The translations under genes and the position numbers were made by a program. This document shows positions 10,301-21,663 of a stretch of 64,000 nucleotides of DNA, piece after piece; the stretch's first letter is position 1, and the number at the start of each line of letters is the position of its first letter. The stretch is from Acanthosepion esculentum (Eukaryota; Mollusca; Cephalopoda; Sepiida; Sepiidae). A model generated the notes under the pieces. It was given only the letters and a program-made list of their open reading frames with translations. It made no database searches and was not told the origin of the DNA. The stretch is from positions 80,141,849-80,205,848 of the forward strand of contig OZ038510.1 in the NCBI GenBank assembly GCA_964036315.1. The letters run 5' to 3'.

Positions 10301-13300
10301 TTGGCATCATGCATGGCATCCATATGAAAGTCTCGATCTGACGAAGATATTTAAGGACATGATGATCTTTGCCAAGACCCTCAGGTTTCATTCGTTCAAA
10401 GCCTTTTTAAACCATTGATCTTAGGAAGCGGTTGTATACAGCCGAGAGTTTAGATATTTCTGAACGGGTTTGGCATCATGCATGGCATCCATATGAAAGT
10501 CTCGATCTGACGAAGATATTTAAGGACATGATGATCTTTGCCAAGACCCCCAGGTTTCATTCGTTCAAAGCCTTTTTAAACCATTGATCTTAGGAAGCGG
10601 TTGTATACAGCCGAGAGTTTAGATATTTCTGAACGGGTTTGGCATCATGCATGGCATCCATATGAAAGTCTCGATCTGACGAAGATATTTAAGGACATGA
10701 TGATCTTTGCCAAGACCCTCAGGTTTCATTCGTTCAAAGCCTTTTTAAACCATTGATCTTAGGAAGCGGTTGTATACAGCCGAGAGTTTAGATATTTCTG
10801 AACGGGTTTCGCATCATGCATATGAACGTCTCGATCTGACGAAGATATTTAAGGACATGATGATCTTTGCCAAGACCATCAGGTTTCATTCGTTCAAAGC
10901 CTTTTTAAACCATTGATCTTAGGAAGCGGTTGTATACAGCCGAGAGTTTAGATATTTCTGAACGGGTTTGGCATCATGCATGGCATCCATATGAAAGTCT
11001 CGATCTGACGAAGATATTTAAGGACATGATGATCTTTGCCAAGACCATCAGGTTTCATTCGTTCAAAGCCTTTTTAAACCATTGATCTTAGAAAACGGTT
11101 GTATACAGCCGAGAGTTTAGATATTTCTGAACGGGTTTGGCATCATGCATGGCATCCATATGAAAGTCTCGATCTGACGAAGATATTTAAGGACATGATG
11201 ATCTTTGCCAAGACCATCAGGTTTCATTCGTTCAAAGCCTTTTTAAACCATTGATCTTAGGAAGCGGTTGTATACAGCCGAGAGTTTAGATATTTCTGAA
11301 CGGGTTTGGCATCATGCATGGCATCCATATGAAAGTCTCGATCTGACGAAGATATTTAAGGACATGATGATCTTTGCCAAGACCATCAGGTTTCATTCGT
11401 TCAAAGCCTTTTTAAACCATTGATCTTAGGAAGCGGTTGTATACAGCCGAGAGTTTAGATATTTCTGAACGGGTTTGGCATCATGCATGGCATCCATATG
11501 AAAGTCTCGATCTGACGAAGATATTTAAGGACATGATGATCTTTGCCAAGACCCTCAGGTTTCATTCGTTCAAAGCCTTTTTAAACCATTGATCTTAGGA
11601 AGCGGTTGTATACAGCCGAGAGTTTAGATATTTCTGAACGGGTTTGGCATCATGCATGGCATCCATATGAAAGTCTCGATCTGACGAAGATATTTAAGGA
11701 CATGATGATCTTTGCCAAGACCCCCAGGTTTCATTCGTTCAAAGCCTTTTTAAACCATTGATCTTAGGAAGCGGTTGTATACAGCCGAGAGTTTAGATAT
11801 TTCTGAACGGGTTTGGCATCATGCATGGCATCCATATGAAAGTCTCGATCTGACGAAGATATTTAAGGACATGATGATCTTTGCCAAGACCCTCAGGTTT
11901 CATTCGTTCAAAGCCTTTTTAAACCATTGATCTTAGGAAGCGGTTGTATACAGCCGAGAGTTTAGATATTTCTGAACGGGTTTCGCATCATGCATATGAA
12001 CGTCTCGATCTGACGAAGATATTTAAGGACATGATGATCTTTGCCAAGACCATCAGGTTTCATTCGTTCAAAGCCTTTTTAAACCATTGATCTTAGGAAG
12101 CGGTTGTATACAGCCGAGAGTTTAGATATTTCTGAACGGGTTTGGCATCATGCATGACATGCATATGAAAGTCTCGATCTGACGAAGATATTTAAGGACA
12201 TGATGATCTTTGCCAAGACCCTCAGGTTTCATTCGTTCAAAGCCTTTTTAAACCATTGATCTTAGGAAGCGGTTGTATACAGCCGAGAGTTTAGATATTT
12301 CTGAACGGGTTTGGCATCATGCATGGCATCCATATGAAAGTCTCGATCTGACGAAGATATTTAAGGACATGATGATCTTTGCCAAGACCATCAGGTTTCA
12401 TTCGTTCAAAGCCTTTTTAAACCATTGATCTTAGGAAGCGGTTGTATACAGCCGAGAGTTTAGATATTTCTGAACGGGTTTGGCATCATGCATGGCATCC
12501 ATATGAAAGTCTCGATCTGACGAAGATATTTAAGGACATGATGATCTTTGCCAAGACCATCAGGTTTCATTCGTTCAAAGCCTTTTTAAACCATTGATCT
12601 TAGGAAGCGGTTGTATAAAGCCGAGAGTTTAGATATTTCTGAACGGGTTTGGCATCATGCATGGCATCCATATGAAAGTCTTGATCTGACGAAGATATTT
12701 AAGGACATGATGATCTTTGCCAAGACCCTCAGGTTTCATTCGTTCAAAGCCTTTTTAAACCATTGATCTTAGGAAGCGGTTGTATACAGCCGAGAGTTTA
12801 GATATTTCTGAACGGGTTTGGCATCATGCATGGCATCCATATGAAAGTCTCGATCTGACGAAGATATTTAAGGACATGATGATCTTTGCCAAGACCCTCA
12901 GGTTTCATTCGTTCAAAGCCTTTTTAAACCATTGATCTTAGGAAGCGGTTGTATACAGCCGAGAGTTTAGATATTTCTGAACGGGTTTCGCATCATGCAT
13001 GACATGCATATGAAAGTCTCGATCTGACGAAGATATTTAAGGACATGATGATCTTTGCCAAGACCATCAGGTTTCATTCGTTCAAAGCCTTTTTAAACGA
13101 TTGATCTTAGGAAGCGGTTGTATACAGCAGAGAGTTTAGATATTTCTGAACGGGTTTGGCATCATGCATGGCATCCATATGAAAGTCTCGATCTGACGAA
13201 GATATTTAAGAACATGATGATCTTTGCCAAGAACCTCAGGTTGAATTCGCTCAAAGCCTTTTTAAACCATTGATCTTAGGAAGCGGTTGTATACAGCCGA

Positions 13301-16300
13301 GAGTTTAGATATTTCTGAACGGGTTTCGCATCATGCATGACATGCATATGAAAGTCTCGATCTGACGAAGATATTTAAGGACATGATGATCTTTGCCAAG
13401 ACCATCAGGTTTCATTCGTTCAAAGCCTTTTTAAACGATTGATCTTAGGAAGCGGTTGTATACAGCCGAGAGTTTAGATATTTCTGAACGGGTTTGGCAT
13501 CATGCAGGACATGCATATGAAAGTCTCGATCTGACGAAGATATTTAAGGACATGATGATCTTTGCTAAGACCCTCAGTTTTCATTCGTTCAAAGCCTTTA
13601 TAAACGATTGATCTTTGGAAGCGTTTGTATACAGCCGAGAGATTAGATATTTCTGAACGGGTTTCGCATCATGCATGACATGCATATGAAAGTCTCGATC
13701 TGACGAAGATATTTAAGGACATGATGATCTTTGCCAAGACCCTCAGGTTTCATTCGTTCAAAACCTTTTTAAACGATTGATCTTAGGAAGCGGTTGTATA
13801 CAGCCGAGAGTTTAGATATTTCTGAACGGGTTTGGCATCATGCATGGCATCCATATGAAAGGCTCGATCTGACGAAGATATTTAAGAACATGATGATCTT
13901 TGCTAAGACCCTCAGGTTTCATTCGTTCAAAGCCCTTTTAAACGATTGATCTTAGGAAGCGGTTGTATACAGCCGAGAGTTTAGATATTTTTGAACGGTT
14001 TTGGCATCATGCATGGCATCCATCTGAAAGTCTCGATCTGACGAAGATATTTAAGAACATTATGATCTTTACTAAGACACTCAGGTTTCATTCGTTCAAA
14101 ACCTTTTTAAACGATTGATATTAGGAAGCGGTTGTATACAGCCGAGTGTTTAGATATTTCTGAACGGGTTTGGCATCAAGTATGACATGCATATGAAAGT
14201 CTCGATCTGACGAAGATATTTAAGGACATGATGATCTTTGCCAAGACCCTCAGGTTTCATTCGTTCAAAGCCTTTTTAAACGATTGATCTTAGGAAGCGG
14301 TTGTATACAGCCGAGAGTTTAGATATTTCTGAACGGGTTTCGCATCATGCATGACATGCATATGAAAGTCTCGATCTGACGAAGATATTTATGGACATGA
14401 TGATCTTTGCCAAGACCCTCAGGTTTCATTCGTTCAAAACCTTTTTAAACGATTGATCATAGGAAGCGGTTGTATACAGCCGAGAGTTTAGATATCTCTG
14501 AACGGGTTTCGCATCATGCATGACATGCATATGAAAGTCTCGATCTGACGAAGATATTTAAGGACATGATGATCTTTGCCAAGACCTTCAGGTTTAATTC
14601 ATTCAAAGCCTTTTTAAACGATTGATCTTAGGAAGCGGTTGTATACAGCCGAGAGTTTAGATATTTCTGAACGTGTTTCGCATCATGCATGACATGCATA
14701 TGAAAGTCTCGATCTGACGAAGATATTTAAGGACATGATGATCTTTGCCAAGACCCTCAGGTTTCATTCGTTCAAAGCCTTTTTAAACGATTGATCTTAG
14801 GAAGCGGTTGTATACAGCCGAGAGTTTAAATATTTCTGAACGGGTTTGGCATCATGCATGACATGCATATGAAAGTCTCGATCTGACGAAGATATTTAAG
14901 GACATGATGATCTTTGCCAAGACCCTCAGGTTTCATTCGTTCAAAGCCTTTTTAAACCATTGATCTTAGGAAGCGGTTGTATACAGCGGAGAGTTTAGAT
15001 ATTTCTGAACGGGTTTGGCATCATGCATGACATGCATATGAAAGTTTCGATCTGACGAAGATATTTAAGGACATGATGATCTTTGCCAAGACCCTCAGAT
15101 TTCATTCGTTCAAAGCCTTTTTAAACGATTGATCTTAGGAAGCGGTTGTATACAGCCGAGAGTTTAGATATTTCTGAACGGGTTTCGCATCATGCATATG
15201 AACGTCTCGATCTGACGAAGATATTTAAGAACATGACGATCTTTGCCAAGACCCTCAGGTTTCATTCGCTCAAAGCCTTTTTAAACGATTGATTTTAGGA
15301 AGCGGTTGTATACAGCCGAGAGTTTAGATATTTCTGAACGGGTTTGGCATCTTGCATGGCATCCATATGAAAGTCTCGATCTGACGAAGATATTTAAGGA
15401 CATGATGATCTTTGCCAAGACCCTCAGGTTTCATTCGCTCAAGGCCTTTTTAAACCATTGATCTTAGGAAGCGGTTGTATACAGCCGAGAGTTTACATAT
15501 TTCTGAACGGGTTTGGCATCTTGCATGGCATCCATATGAAAGTCTCGATCTGACGAAGATATTTAAGGACATGATGATCTTTGCCAAGTCCCTCAGGTTT
15601 CATTCGCTCAAAGCCTGTTTAAACTATTTATCTTAGGAAGCGGTTGTATACAGCCGAGAGTTTAGATATTTCTGAACGGGTTTGGCATCATGCATGGCAT
15701 CCATATGAAAGTCTCGATCTGACGAAGATATTCAAGGACATGATGATCTTTGCCAAGACCCTCAGGTTTCATTCGCTCAAGGCCTTTTTAAACCATTGAT
15801 CTTAGGAAGCGGTTGTATACAGCCGAGAGTTTAGATATTTTTGAACGGGTTTCGCATCATGCATGGCATCCATATGAAAGTCTCGATCTGATGAAGATAT
15901 TTAAGAACATGATGATCTTTGCCAAGACCCTCAGGTTTCATTCGCTCAAAGCCTTTTTAAACCATTGATCTTAGGAAGCGGTTGTATACAGCCGAGAGTT
16001 TAGACATTTCTGAACGGGTTTGGCATCATGCATGGCATCCATATGAAAGTCTCGATCTGACGAAGATATTTAAGGACATGATGATCTTTGCCAAGACCCT
16101 CAGGTTTCATTCGTTCAAAGCCTTTTTAAACCATTGATCTTAGGAAGCGGTTGTATACAGCCGAGAGTTTAGATATTTCTGAACGGGTTTGGCATCATGC
16201 ATGATATGCATATGAAAGTCTCGATCTGACGAAGATATTTAAGGACATGATGATCATTGCCAAGACCCTCAGGTTTCATTCGTTCAAAGCCTTTTTAAAC

Positions 16301-17687
16301 GATTGATCTTAGGAAGCGGTTGTATACAGCCGAGAGTTTAGATATTTCTGAACGGTTTTCGCATCATGCATATGAACGTCTCGATCTGACGAAGATATTT
16401 AAGAACATGATGATCTTTGCCAAGACCCTCAGGTTTCATTCGCTCAAAGCCTTTTTAAACGATTGATTTTAGGAAGCGGTTGTATACAGCCGAGAGTTTA
16501 GATATTTCTGAATGGGTTTGGCATCTTGCATGGCATCCATATGAAAGTCTCGATCTGACGAAGATATTTAAGGACATGATGATCTTTGCCAAGACCCTCA
16601 GGTTTCATTCGCTCAAGGCCTTTTTAAACCATTGATCTTAGGAAGCGGTTGTATACAGCCGAGAGTTTAGATATTTCTGAACGGGTTTGGCATCTTGCAT
16701 GGCATCCATATGAAAGTCTCGATCTGACGAAGATATTTAAGGACATGATGATCTTTGCCTAGACCCTCAGGTTTCATTCGCTCAAAGCCTTTCTAAACGA
16801 TTGATCTTAGGAGAGCGGTTGTATACAGCCGAGAGTTTAGATATTTCTGAGAGGGATTTGGCATCTTGCATGGCATCCATATGAAACTCTCGATCTGACG
16901 AAGATATTTAAGGACATGATGATCTTTGCCAAGACCATCAGGTTTCATTCGCTCAAAGCCTTTCTAAACGATTGATCTTAGGAGAGCGGTTGTATACAGC
17001 CGAGAGTTTAGATATTTCTGAGAGGGATTTGGCATCTTGCATGGCATCCATATGAAACTCTCGATCTGACGAAGATATTTAAGGACATGATGATCTTTGC
17101 CAAGTCCCTCAGGTTTCATTCGCTCAAAGCCTGTTTAAACCATTTATCTTAGGAAGCGGTTGTATACAGCCGAGAGTTTAGATATTTCTGAACGGGTTTG
17201 GCATCATGCATGGCATCCATATGAAAGTCTCGATCTGACGAAGATATTCAAGGACATGATGATCTTTGCCAAGACCCTCAGGTTTCATTCGCTCAAGGCC
17301 GTTTTAAATCATTGATCTTAGGAAGCGGTTGTATACAGCCGAGAGTTTAGATATTTTTGAACGGGTTTCGCATCATGCATGGCATCCATATGAAAGTCTC
17401 GATCTGACGAAGATATTTAAGAACATGATGATCTTTGCCAAGACCTTCGGGTTTCATTCGCTCAAAGCCTTTTTAAACCATTGATCTTAGGAAGCGGTTG
17501 TATACAGCCGAGAGTTTAGATATTTCTGAACGGGTTTGGCATCATGCATGGCATCCATATGAAAGTCTCGATCTGACGAAGATATTTAAGGACATGATGA
17601 TCTTTGCCAAGACCCTCAGGTTTCATTCGCTCAAAGCCTTTTTAAACCATTGATCTTAGGAAGCGGTTGTATACAGCCGAGAGTTTT
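4321..17687 (+). repeat. 169-bp satellite array, about 79 units
   Basis: The unit runs through acagccgagagtttagatat, tctgaacgggtttggcatca, tctcgatctgacgaagatat and atgatgatctttgccaag. Successive acagccga starts at 4372, 4541 and 4710 give a 169-bp period. The first unit is diverged (caattggtcttgggaaacgg); the array stops abruptly within a unit at 17687. Subtypes differ at gacatgc/ggcatcc, cgattg/ccattg and a 9-bp deletion. The last ~2.7 kb is a separate subfamily (cttgcatggcatcc, attcgctcaa). A unit near nucleosomal length is common in centromeric or heterochromatic satellites; that role is inference. No open frame crosses units. Confidence 0.97.
6200..14985 (+). repeat. Higher-order duplication inside the 169-bp satellite (offset 4,883 bp)
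   Basis: Rare variants recur exactly 4,883 bp apart: tataaagccgag at 7731 and 12614, ccaagaacctcaggttgaat at 8344 and 13227, gatatttttgaacggttttg at 9101 and 13984, and short units at 7095 and 11978. 4,883 equals 29 units of 169 minus two 9-bp deletions. The match runs from roughly 6.2-10.1 kb onto 11.1-15.0 kb and ends near 14985. A second level of 1,174 bp (seven units, one short) separates the short units at 5921/7095, 10804/11978 and 15180/16354. Confidence 0.85.
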
Positions 17688-17689
17688 GA

Positions 17690-17958
17690 TGAAACCAAAC
17701 CAAATCTCCTACAAATTGATTTCTTACTAAGAATATATATTCTATTCATACGAACCTATCCTAAAAATCTTGTCGGCATTAAATAACCCGTTGTGGTTGA
17801 TATGCCGTAAAATAAAATAAACCAAACCAAAACTCCTGCAAACTGATTTCTTACAAAGAATATATATTCTATTCATATGAACCTATCCTAAAAATCTTGT
17901 CGGCATTAAATAACCTGTTGTGGTTGATATGCCGTAAAATAAAATAAACCAAACCAAA
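17690..17958 (-). repeat. Tandem pair (128 bp) carrying dispersed repeat D2 head
   Basis: Two direct copies offset by 128 bp (tgtcggcatt at 17771 and 17899), each ending in ttgatatgccgtaaaataaa then ataaaccaaaccaaa. On the minus strand this is the start of repeat D2 (ggtttggtttattttatttt, acggcatatcaacc), which occurs in plus orientation at 26039 and 60310. It abuts the end of the satellite. Confidence 0.8.
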
Positions 17959-18360
17959 CTAAACCAAACCCTCCAACGGAAGCCAAAACCAGATACACTC
18001 ACACTACAAGCATTTCCAAAATAGACTTTTTTTCATATGTTACTATAGATTAAGCAATCAAGATTACAGTTCTTTTTTCGTCCTAAGAAATCGCATGGAT
18101 AAATATAATTTTCTTATTATGGCTTTCGGAGGTGGGGGGATAAATTTACAATGAAATGACAAGAATTTTGAAAAGAAGAAGAAATTAATTTTCTGATCGC
18201 AGTCACATTCTAAATCACCACTGATTTGTGTGTGTGTTTTATAAATCCTTCTTGCAATATCAGAGATGATGAACGCAACAGAAAGACCGGGATTTGAACT
18301 CGGCTCATCAATTTTCTTTCGCGCATATCCTGTTTCAATTTATTCATTGTGCTCAATTTT
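17959..18360. other. Unassigned DNA with a tRNA-like B-box fragment
   Basis: No gene was recognised. On the minus strand near 18283-18308, gagccgagttcaaatcccgg resembles a tRNA or SINE B box and may be a small SINE remnant. Confidence 0.4.
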
Positions 18361-18672
18361 TAGGAGACACGCTGGAGTAATGGATATCTGCTCGGATTGC
18401 GGAATTGGAGAGCCGAGTTCAAAATCCAGTCGAATCCATTACATTCACTTACGTCCTAATACCCTTGGGAAAGGTATAAATCCACTTCTTCTGCCCCCAG
18501 CTATGGGTAAATAGCAGGACAGACCGGTTTTTTAGCCTTGGATGGCAACTGGTCTACCACAGAAAGACCTACTGACAACCTACTGCGGGAAAAATCTGCC
18601 TCGTCAGTCATGTATCAAAAGATACGTGATCGCCTAAGTGTGTATCACACATGGCACATAACTGACAGCCTG
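18361..18672 (+). mobile_element. tRNA-derived SINE, most complete copy
   Basis: A-box region tggagtaatggatatctgc and B-box region gagttcaaaatccag are followed by the body in order: cattacattcacttacgtcc, taatacccttgggaaagg, cagctatgggtaaatagcag, tagccttggatggcaactgg, caacctactgcgggaaa and agtcatgtatcaaaagatac. The head resembles tRNA-Arg. The body contains short palindromes such as gtatcaaaagatac. Other copies lie at 2625-2861 (minus), 3979-4262 (rearranged) and 57095-57252. No poly-A tail or target-site duplication was identified. Confidence 0.85.
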
Positions 18673-18679
18673 ACTTTCA

Positions 18680-18940
18680 AGTTGAATCCATTACATTCAC
18701 TTACGTGTGTTAATACCCGTGGGAAATGTACGAATCCACTTCTTCCCTCCCCCCCCAGCTATGGGCAAATAGCAGGACAGACCGGGTTCTATAGCCTTGG
18801 ATGGCAACTGGTCTACCGCAAAAAGACCTTCTGGCAACCTACTGCGGGAAAAAATCAGCATCGTCAGTCATGTATCAAAAGATACATGATCGCCAAAGCG
18901 TGTATCACGCGTGGCACATAACTGACAGACTCTGCCTAAT
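18680..18940 (+). mobile_element. SINE body, second tandem copy without head
   Basis: Repeats the body of the preceding SINE from gaatccattacattcactt to catggcacataactgacag, with differences such as a longer C tract near 18750, but lacks the A and B boxes. Head plus two bodies form a dimer-like structure. Confidence 0.85.
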
Positions 18941-18944
18941 TTTT

Positions 18945-19458
18945 AGATTTAGCAGTACGTACCCGACTCCTCGTGCTATCCTCTACATTTATAAGAGCCA
19001 GATAGGGCCAAAAATAGAATAATGTTGTCAAATTTGGGCGGGGGCTGCCAAGTTCTCACTTTCCAGCCTTGTTAGAGTTTAAAAGCGTCTCCGGTCTTTG
19101 TTGGAGAAGAATTATTTTCCACAATCCAACCTCTCTCTCACACGGGCTGGGTGTGGCGAGCATCTCACTGCTCTATCGCTGTTACCATGGAAAGTGCTCG
19201 GGCGAATTACATTCCTTAGTTCCGCCACGTCTAACCTTTACGGCTAGGACCCGGCATGCCGCTTACATAGCAGCAAACCACCGACATTTCCTCCGTATTC
19301 CATCGACGGGAAGTAACTTCCACTCGAACAGCTTCTTCTCGCAAACCACTGACCTGTGGAACCGACTCCCAACAGAATGTTTCACCGATTACTACAATCT
19401 GTTCAAGTCTACGGTTAACCGTTATCTCCACCTTCTATCTGTATATACTGCCTTTTAA
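18945..19458 (+). pseudogene. Jockey-type LINE, C-terminal fragment
   Basis: Upstream, YKSQIGPK and then CCQIWAGAAKFSLSSL are readable with a stop and frameshifts. From 19069 one frame of about 129 codons gives SLLYRCYHGKCSGELHSLVP, FHSNSFFSQTTDLWNRLP and FKSTVNRYLHLL, then a stop. This is the well-known C-terminal end of jockey/CR1-type LINE polyproteins (SLxYRYxHGxCSxEL ... LWNSLP ... FKxxVNRYL). The 5' end is truncated and the reverse-transcriptase core is absent. Confidence 0.85.
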
Positions 19459-19900
19459 CGTAACACTCTACCTCGAGTGGCCCCCAGGCCTTGTACACGG
19501 CGAAAAAAAAGTAACGTATGCACAGGAAAAGCATAGTATATAAAGAGGGTTCGTTACTATCCGCGCTGGGTGTTGTAAGATATGTACCGCGGGTAAAGCG
19601 AGGCGGGACTACTGTGTGCACAGACGCGGAAACAAATCGAAATTTTAGCGCCTTTTTTTCTTAAAAGCCACCTCTTTCATCTCTCGCACTCTGTTGATAG
19701 TCACTACATAACGATAAGGAGATAAAAGCCACATTTAAAGAGTTAGAAATAAAAGCAAGCTGGTCAAGCGATTCCAATCATTGTCTCGCTAAGTAAACAT
19801 GATTTCTTTCCAAGTGAAGCCATTAAAATATGGCGCCTTGACACGTGTGTCTAATAAAAAAAATGCAAACGCGTTCTCAAGACAATTCTCTGGAGATTTT
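19459..19900. other. Possible LINE 3' flank, otherwise unassigned
   Basis: Immediately downstream of the LINE stop codon, so the first part may be its 3' UTR. No further gene or repeat was recognised. Confidence 0.4.
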
Positions 19901-19903
19901 ATG

Positions 19904-19905
<2 letters not shown>

Positions 19906-19978
<73 letters not shown>
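19906..19978. repeat. (TA)n microsatellite
   Basis: About 36 TA copies; both strands give spurious YIYIYI frames here. Confidence 0.97.
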
Positions 19979-19982
<4 letters not shown>

Positions 19983-20094
19983 ACGAAAGTAACAGATGTG
20001 AACACCAAACACTGTAAAGCAAAATGAATAAGTAAAATTCGGTGACCGGGTAAAATACCGCAAATGAAAAACAGACTCTTTAAATAGCTTAAAA

Positions 20095-20912
20095 TTGAAC
20101 ATCAGAAGCTGTTTAATTTTAACCTATTTAATGTTACACGGTGTCCTGATGTCTAAACATATTTGATTCTATTATAAATTGTTTTTCATAAATATATATA
20201 AATTTATATTAACAAATGGAGGGAAAACAATTCTACTTTTTTTTTCTTACATTAAAATAAAATGTTATATCCCTTATTTTTTTAACATGTGAGTCTTTAA
20301 ATATATAAATATACTAGTTTACCCAGGCCGTCCAAAATGATGGCATATTTCGTTAAGTCCTTACTATTATTAGGTTTTCACATGTGAGTCTTTAAATATA
20401 TAAATATACTAGTTTACCCATGTTGGCCAAAATGATGGCATATTTTGTTAAGACCTTACTATTATTAGGTTTTCACATGTGAGTCTTTAAATATATAAAT
20501 ATACTAGTTTACCCAGGCCGTCCAAAATGATGGCATATTTTGTTCAGTCCTTACTATTATTAGAAGGTTCTCACAATTGAGTCTTTAAATATATAAATAT
20601 ACTAGTTTACCCCAGCCGTCCAAAATGATGGCATATTTTGTTCAGTCCTTACTATTATTAGAAGGTTTTCACATGTGAGTCTTTAATTATATAAATATGC
20701 TAGTTTACCCAGACAGTCCAACATGATGGCATATTTTTCTTAAGTCCTTAGTATTATTAGAACTAAACACCAGAAGTTGTTTTATTTTAACCTATTTAAA
20801 GTTACACGGTGTCCTGATGTCTAAACATATTTGATTTTATTATAATTCTTTTTCATAAATTTTAAACGTATAAATTCACATTAACAAATGGAAGTAAAAC
20901 AATTCTCCTTTT
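20095..20912 (+). repeat. ~150-bp direct repeats framing a 95-98-bp tandem array
   Basis: 20095-20245 and 20763-20912 are direct repeats sharing attttaacctatttaa, gttacacggtgtcctgatg and tctaaacatatttgatt. Between them, from 20286 to 20760, five tandem units start at gagtctttaaatatataa (20291, 20386, 20481, 20579, 20677), giving 95- then 98-bp periods. The arrangement could be a 666-bp duplication or a small element with terminal direct repeats. The repeats do not begin TG and end CA, which argues against LTRs. Confidence 0.8.
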
Positions 20913-21164
20913 TTCTGCTTATATTAAGAAACAAATAAAAGCTTATATATGATTTTTTAAATTAGATTTAATTCAAAATCAAATTTTTTGGCCGATAATG
21001 TATATTTCAATAAATTTATAATACTATCTGTACCAGTATTACTAAAATTCAGAAAATTCCCTACCAGAATATACGGTTTCGATCTGGGTCTCCATTTAAA
21101 AGATTTTATAATTTTGTCATATTAAATTATTAATAATTAATTATTAACTTATTAAAAATTAATT
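20913..21164. other. Unassigned AT-rich DNA
   Basis: Very AT-rich, with simple TTAATAATTAA stretches near 21125-21150. No feature was recognised. Confidence 0.4.
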
Positions 21165-21290
21165 TGTCTATATTTCTGAGATGAGGTATTATGTACACTA
21201 TTTACATTTTTCGGACTATTGTCCTCATCTTTGTCGCCATATTTTTTACAACGTTTCGCACGTTGTACGCTCCGGCCTTCTTCAGGTGGT
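21165..21290 (-). repeat. Inverted single copy of the 107-bp unit
   Basis: On the minus strand it reads cgaaacgttgtaaaaaatat, ggcgacaaagatgaggacaa and gtacataatacctcatctca, matching the units of the array at 21664-22705 in opposite orientation. It differs by carrying gaagaaggccggagcgtaca before the cgaaacg motif. Confidence 0.85.
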
Positions 21291-21527
21291 TGGAATGTCG
21301 AACTGAACCCTTTATTTTGTTCATTGGGGTAGACTGTTCTAGTTCTACATGCCATGTTTAATAGATGTCTGTTGTCAGTCATCTCCTCTTACACCCCCCT
21401 CTAGAAGTTCTCCACTGCCTTAACCGGGTATTGAACACACACTCTTTGTGTCCTGTGACTGGATGTAACCACTGTGTCCTTGAGGACCTCTGTATATGAA
21501 TTTCTGAGTATTATAAACTTAAAGTCT

Positions 21528-21644
21528 TCAGCGGTTATTTTTTTTACCAGTGCTCATATTGCAATATGAGCTCTGGTAAAAACATGCAATGATAACAGCA
21601 AAAATTGCAATATGAGCACTGGTAAAACATGGTTGCTGAAGACA
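21528..21644. repeat. Inverted repeat with ~40-bp arms
   Basis: gtcttcagcggtt then taccagtgctcatattgcaa at 21528-21566 is the near reverse complement of 21605-21644. Inside it, 21547-21580 is itself palindromic (ctcatattgcaatatgag). It could form a cruciform or represent a miniature element inserted at the edge of the 107-bp array. Confidence 0.8.
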
Positions 21645-21663
21645 TTAGGTTTATAATACCAGA

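Noticed and set aside
4321..17687. Hammerhead ribozyme inside the 169-bp unit (ctgacga followed by an aagat/atctt stem)
   Set aside because: No GAAA follows the stem in any unit, so the core is not complete.
4321..17687. CENP-B box in the 169-bp unit
   Set aside because: ttcgttcaaagcc and gaacggg each match only part of the consensus; no unit shows the full box.
20095..20912. LTR pair of a small TRIM element
   Set aside because: The direct repeats lack TG/CA ends, a primer-binding site and a polypurine tract, and the interior is a tandem array.
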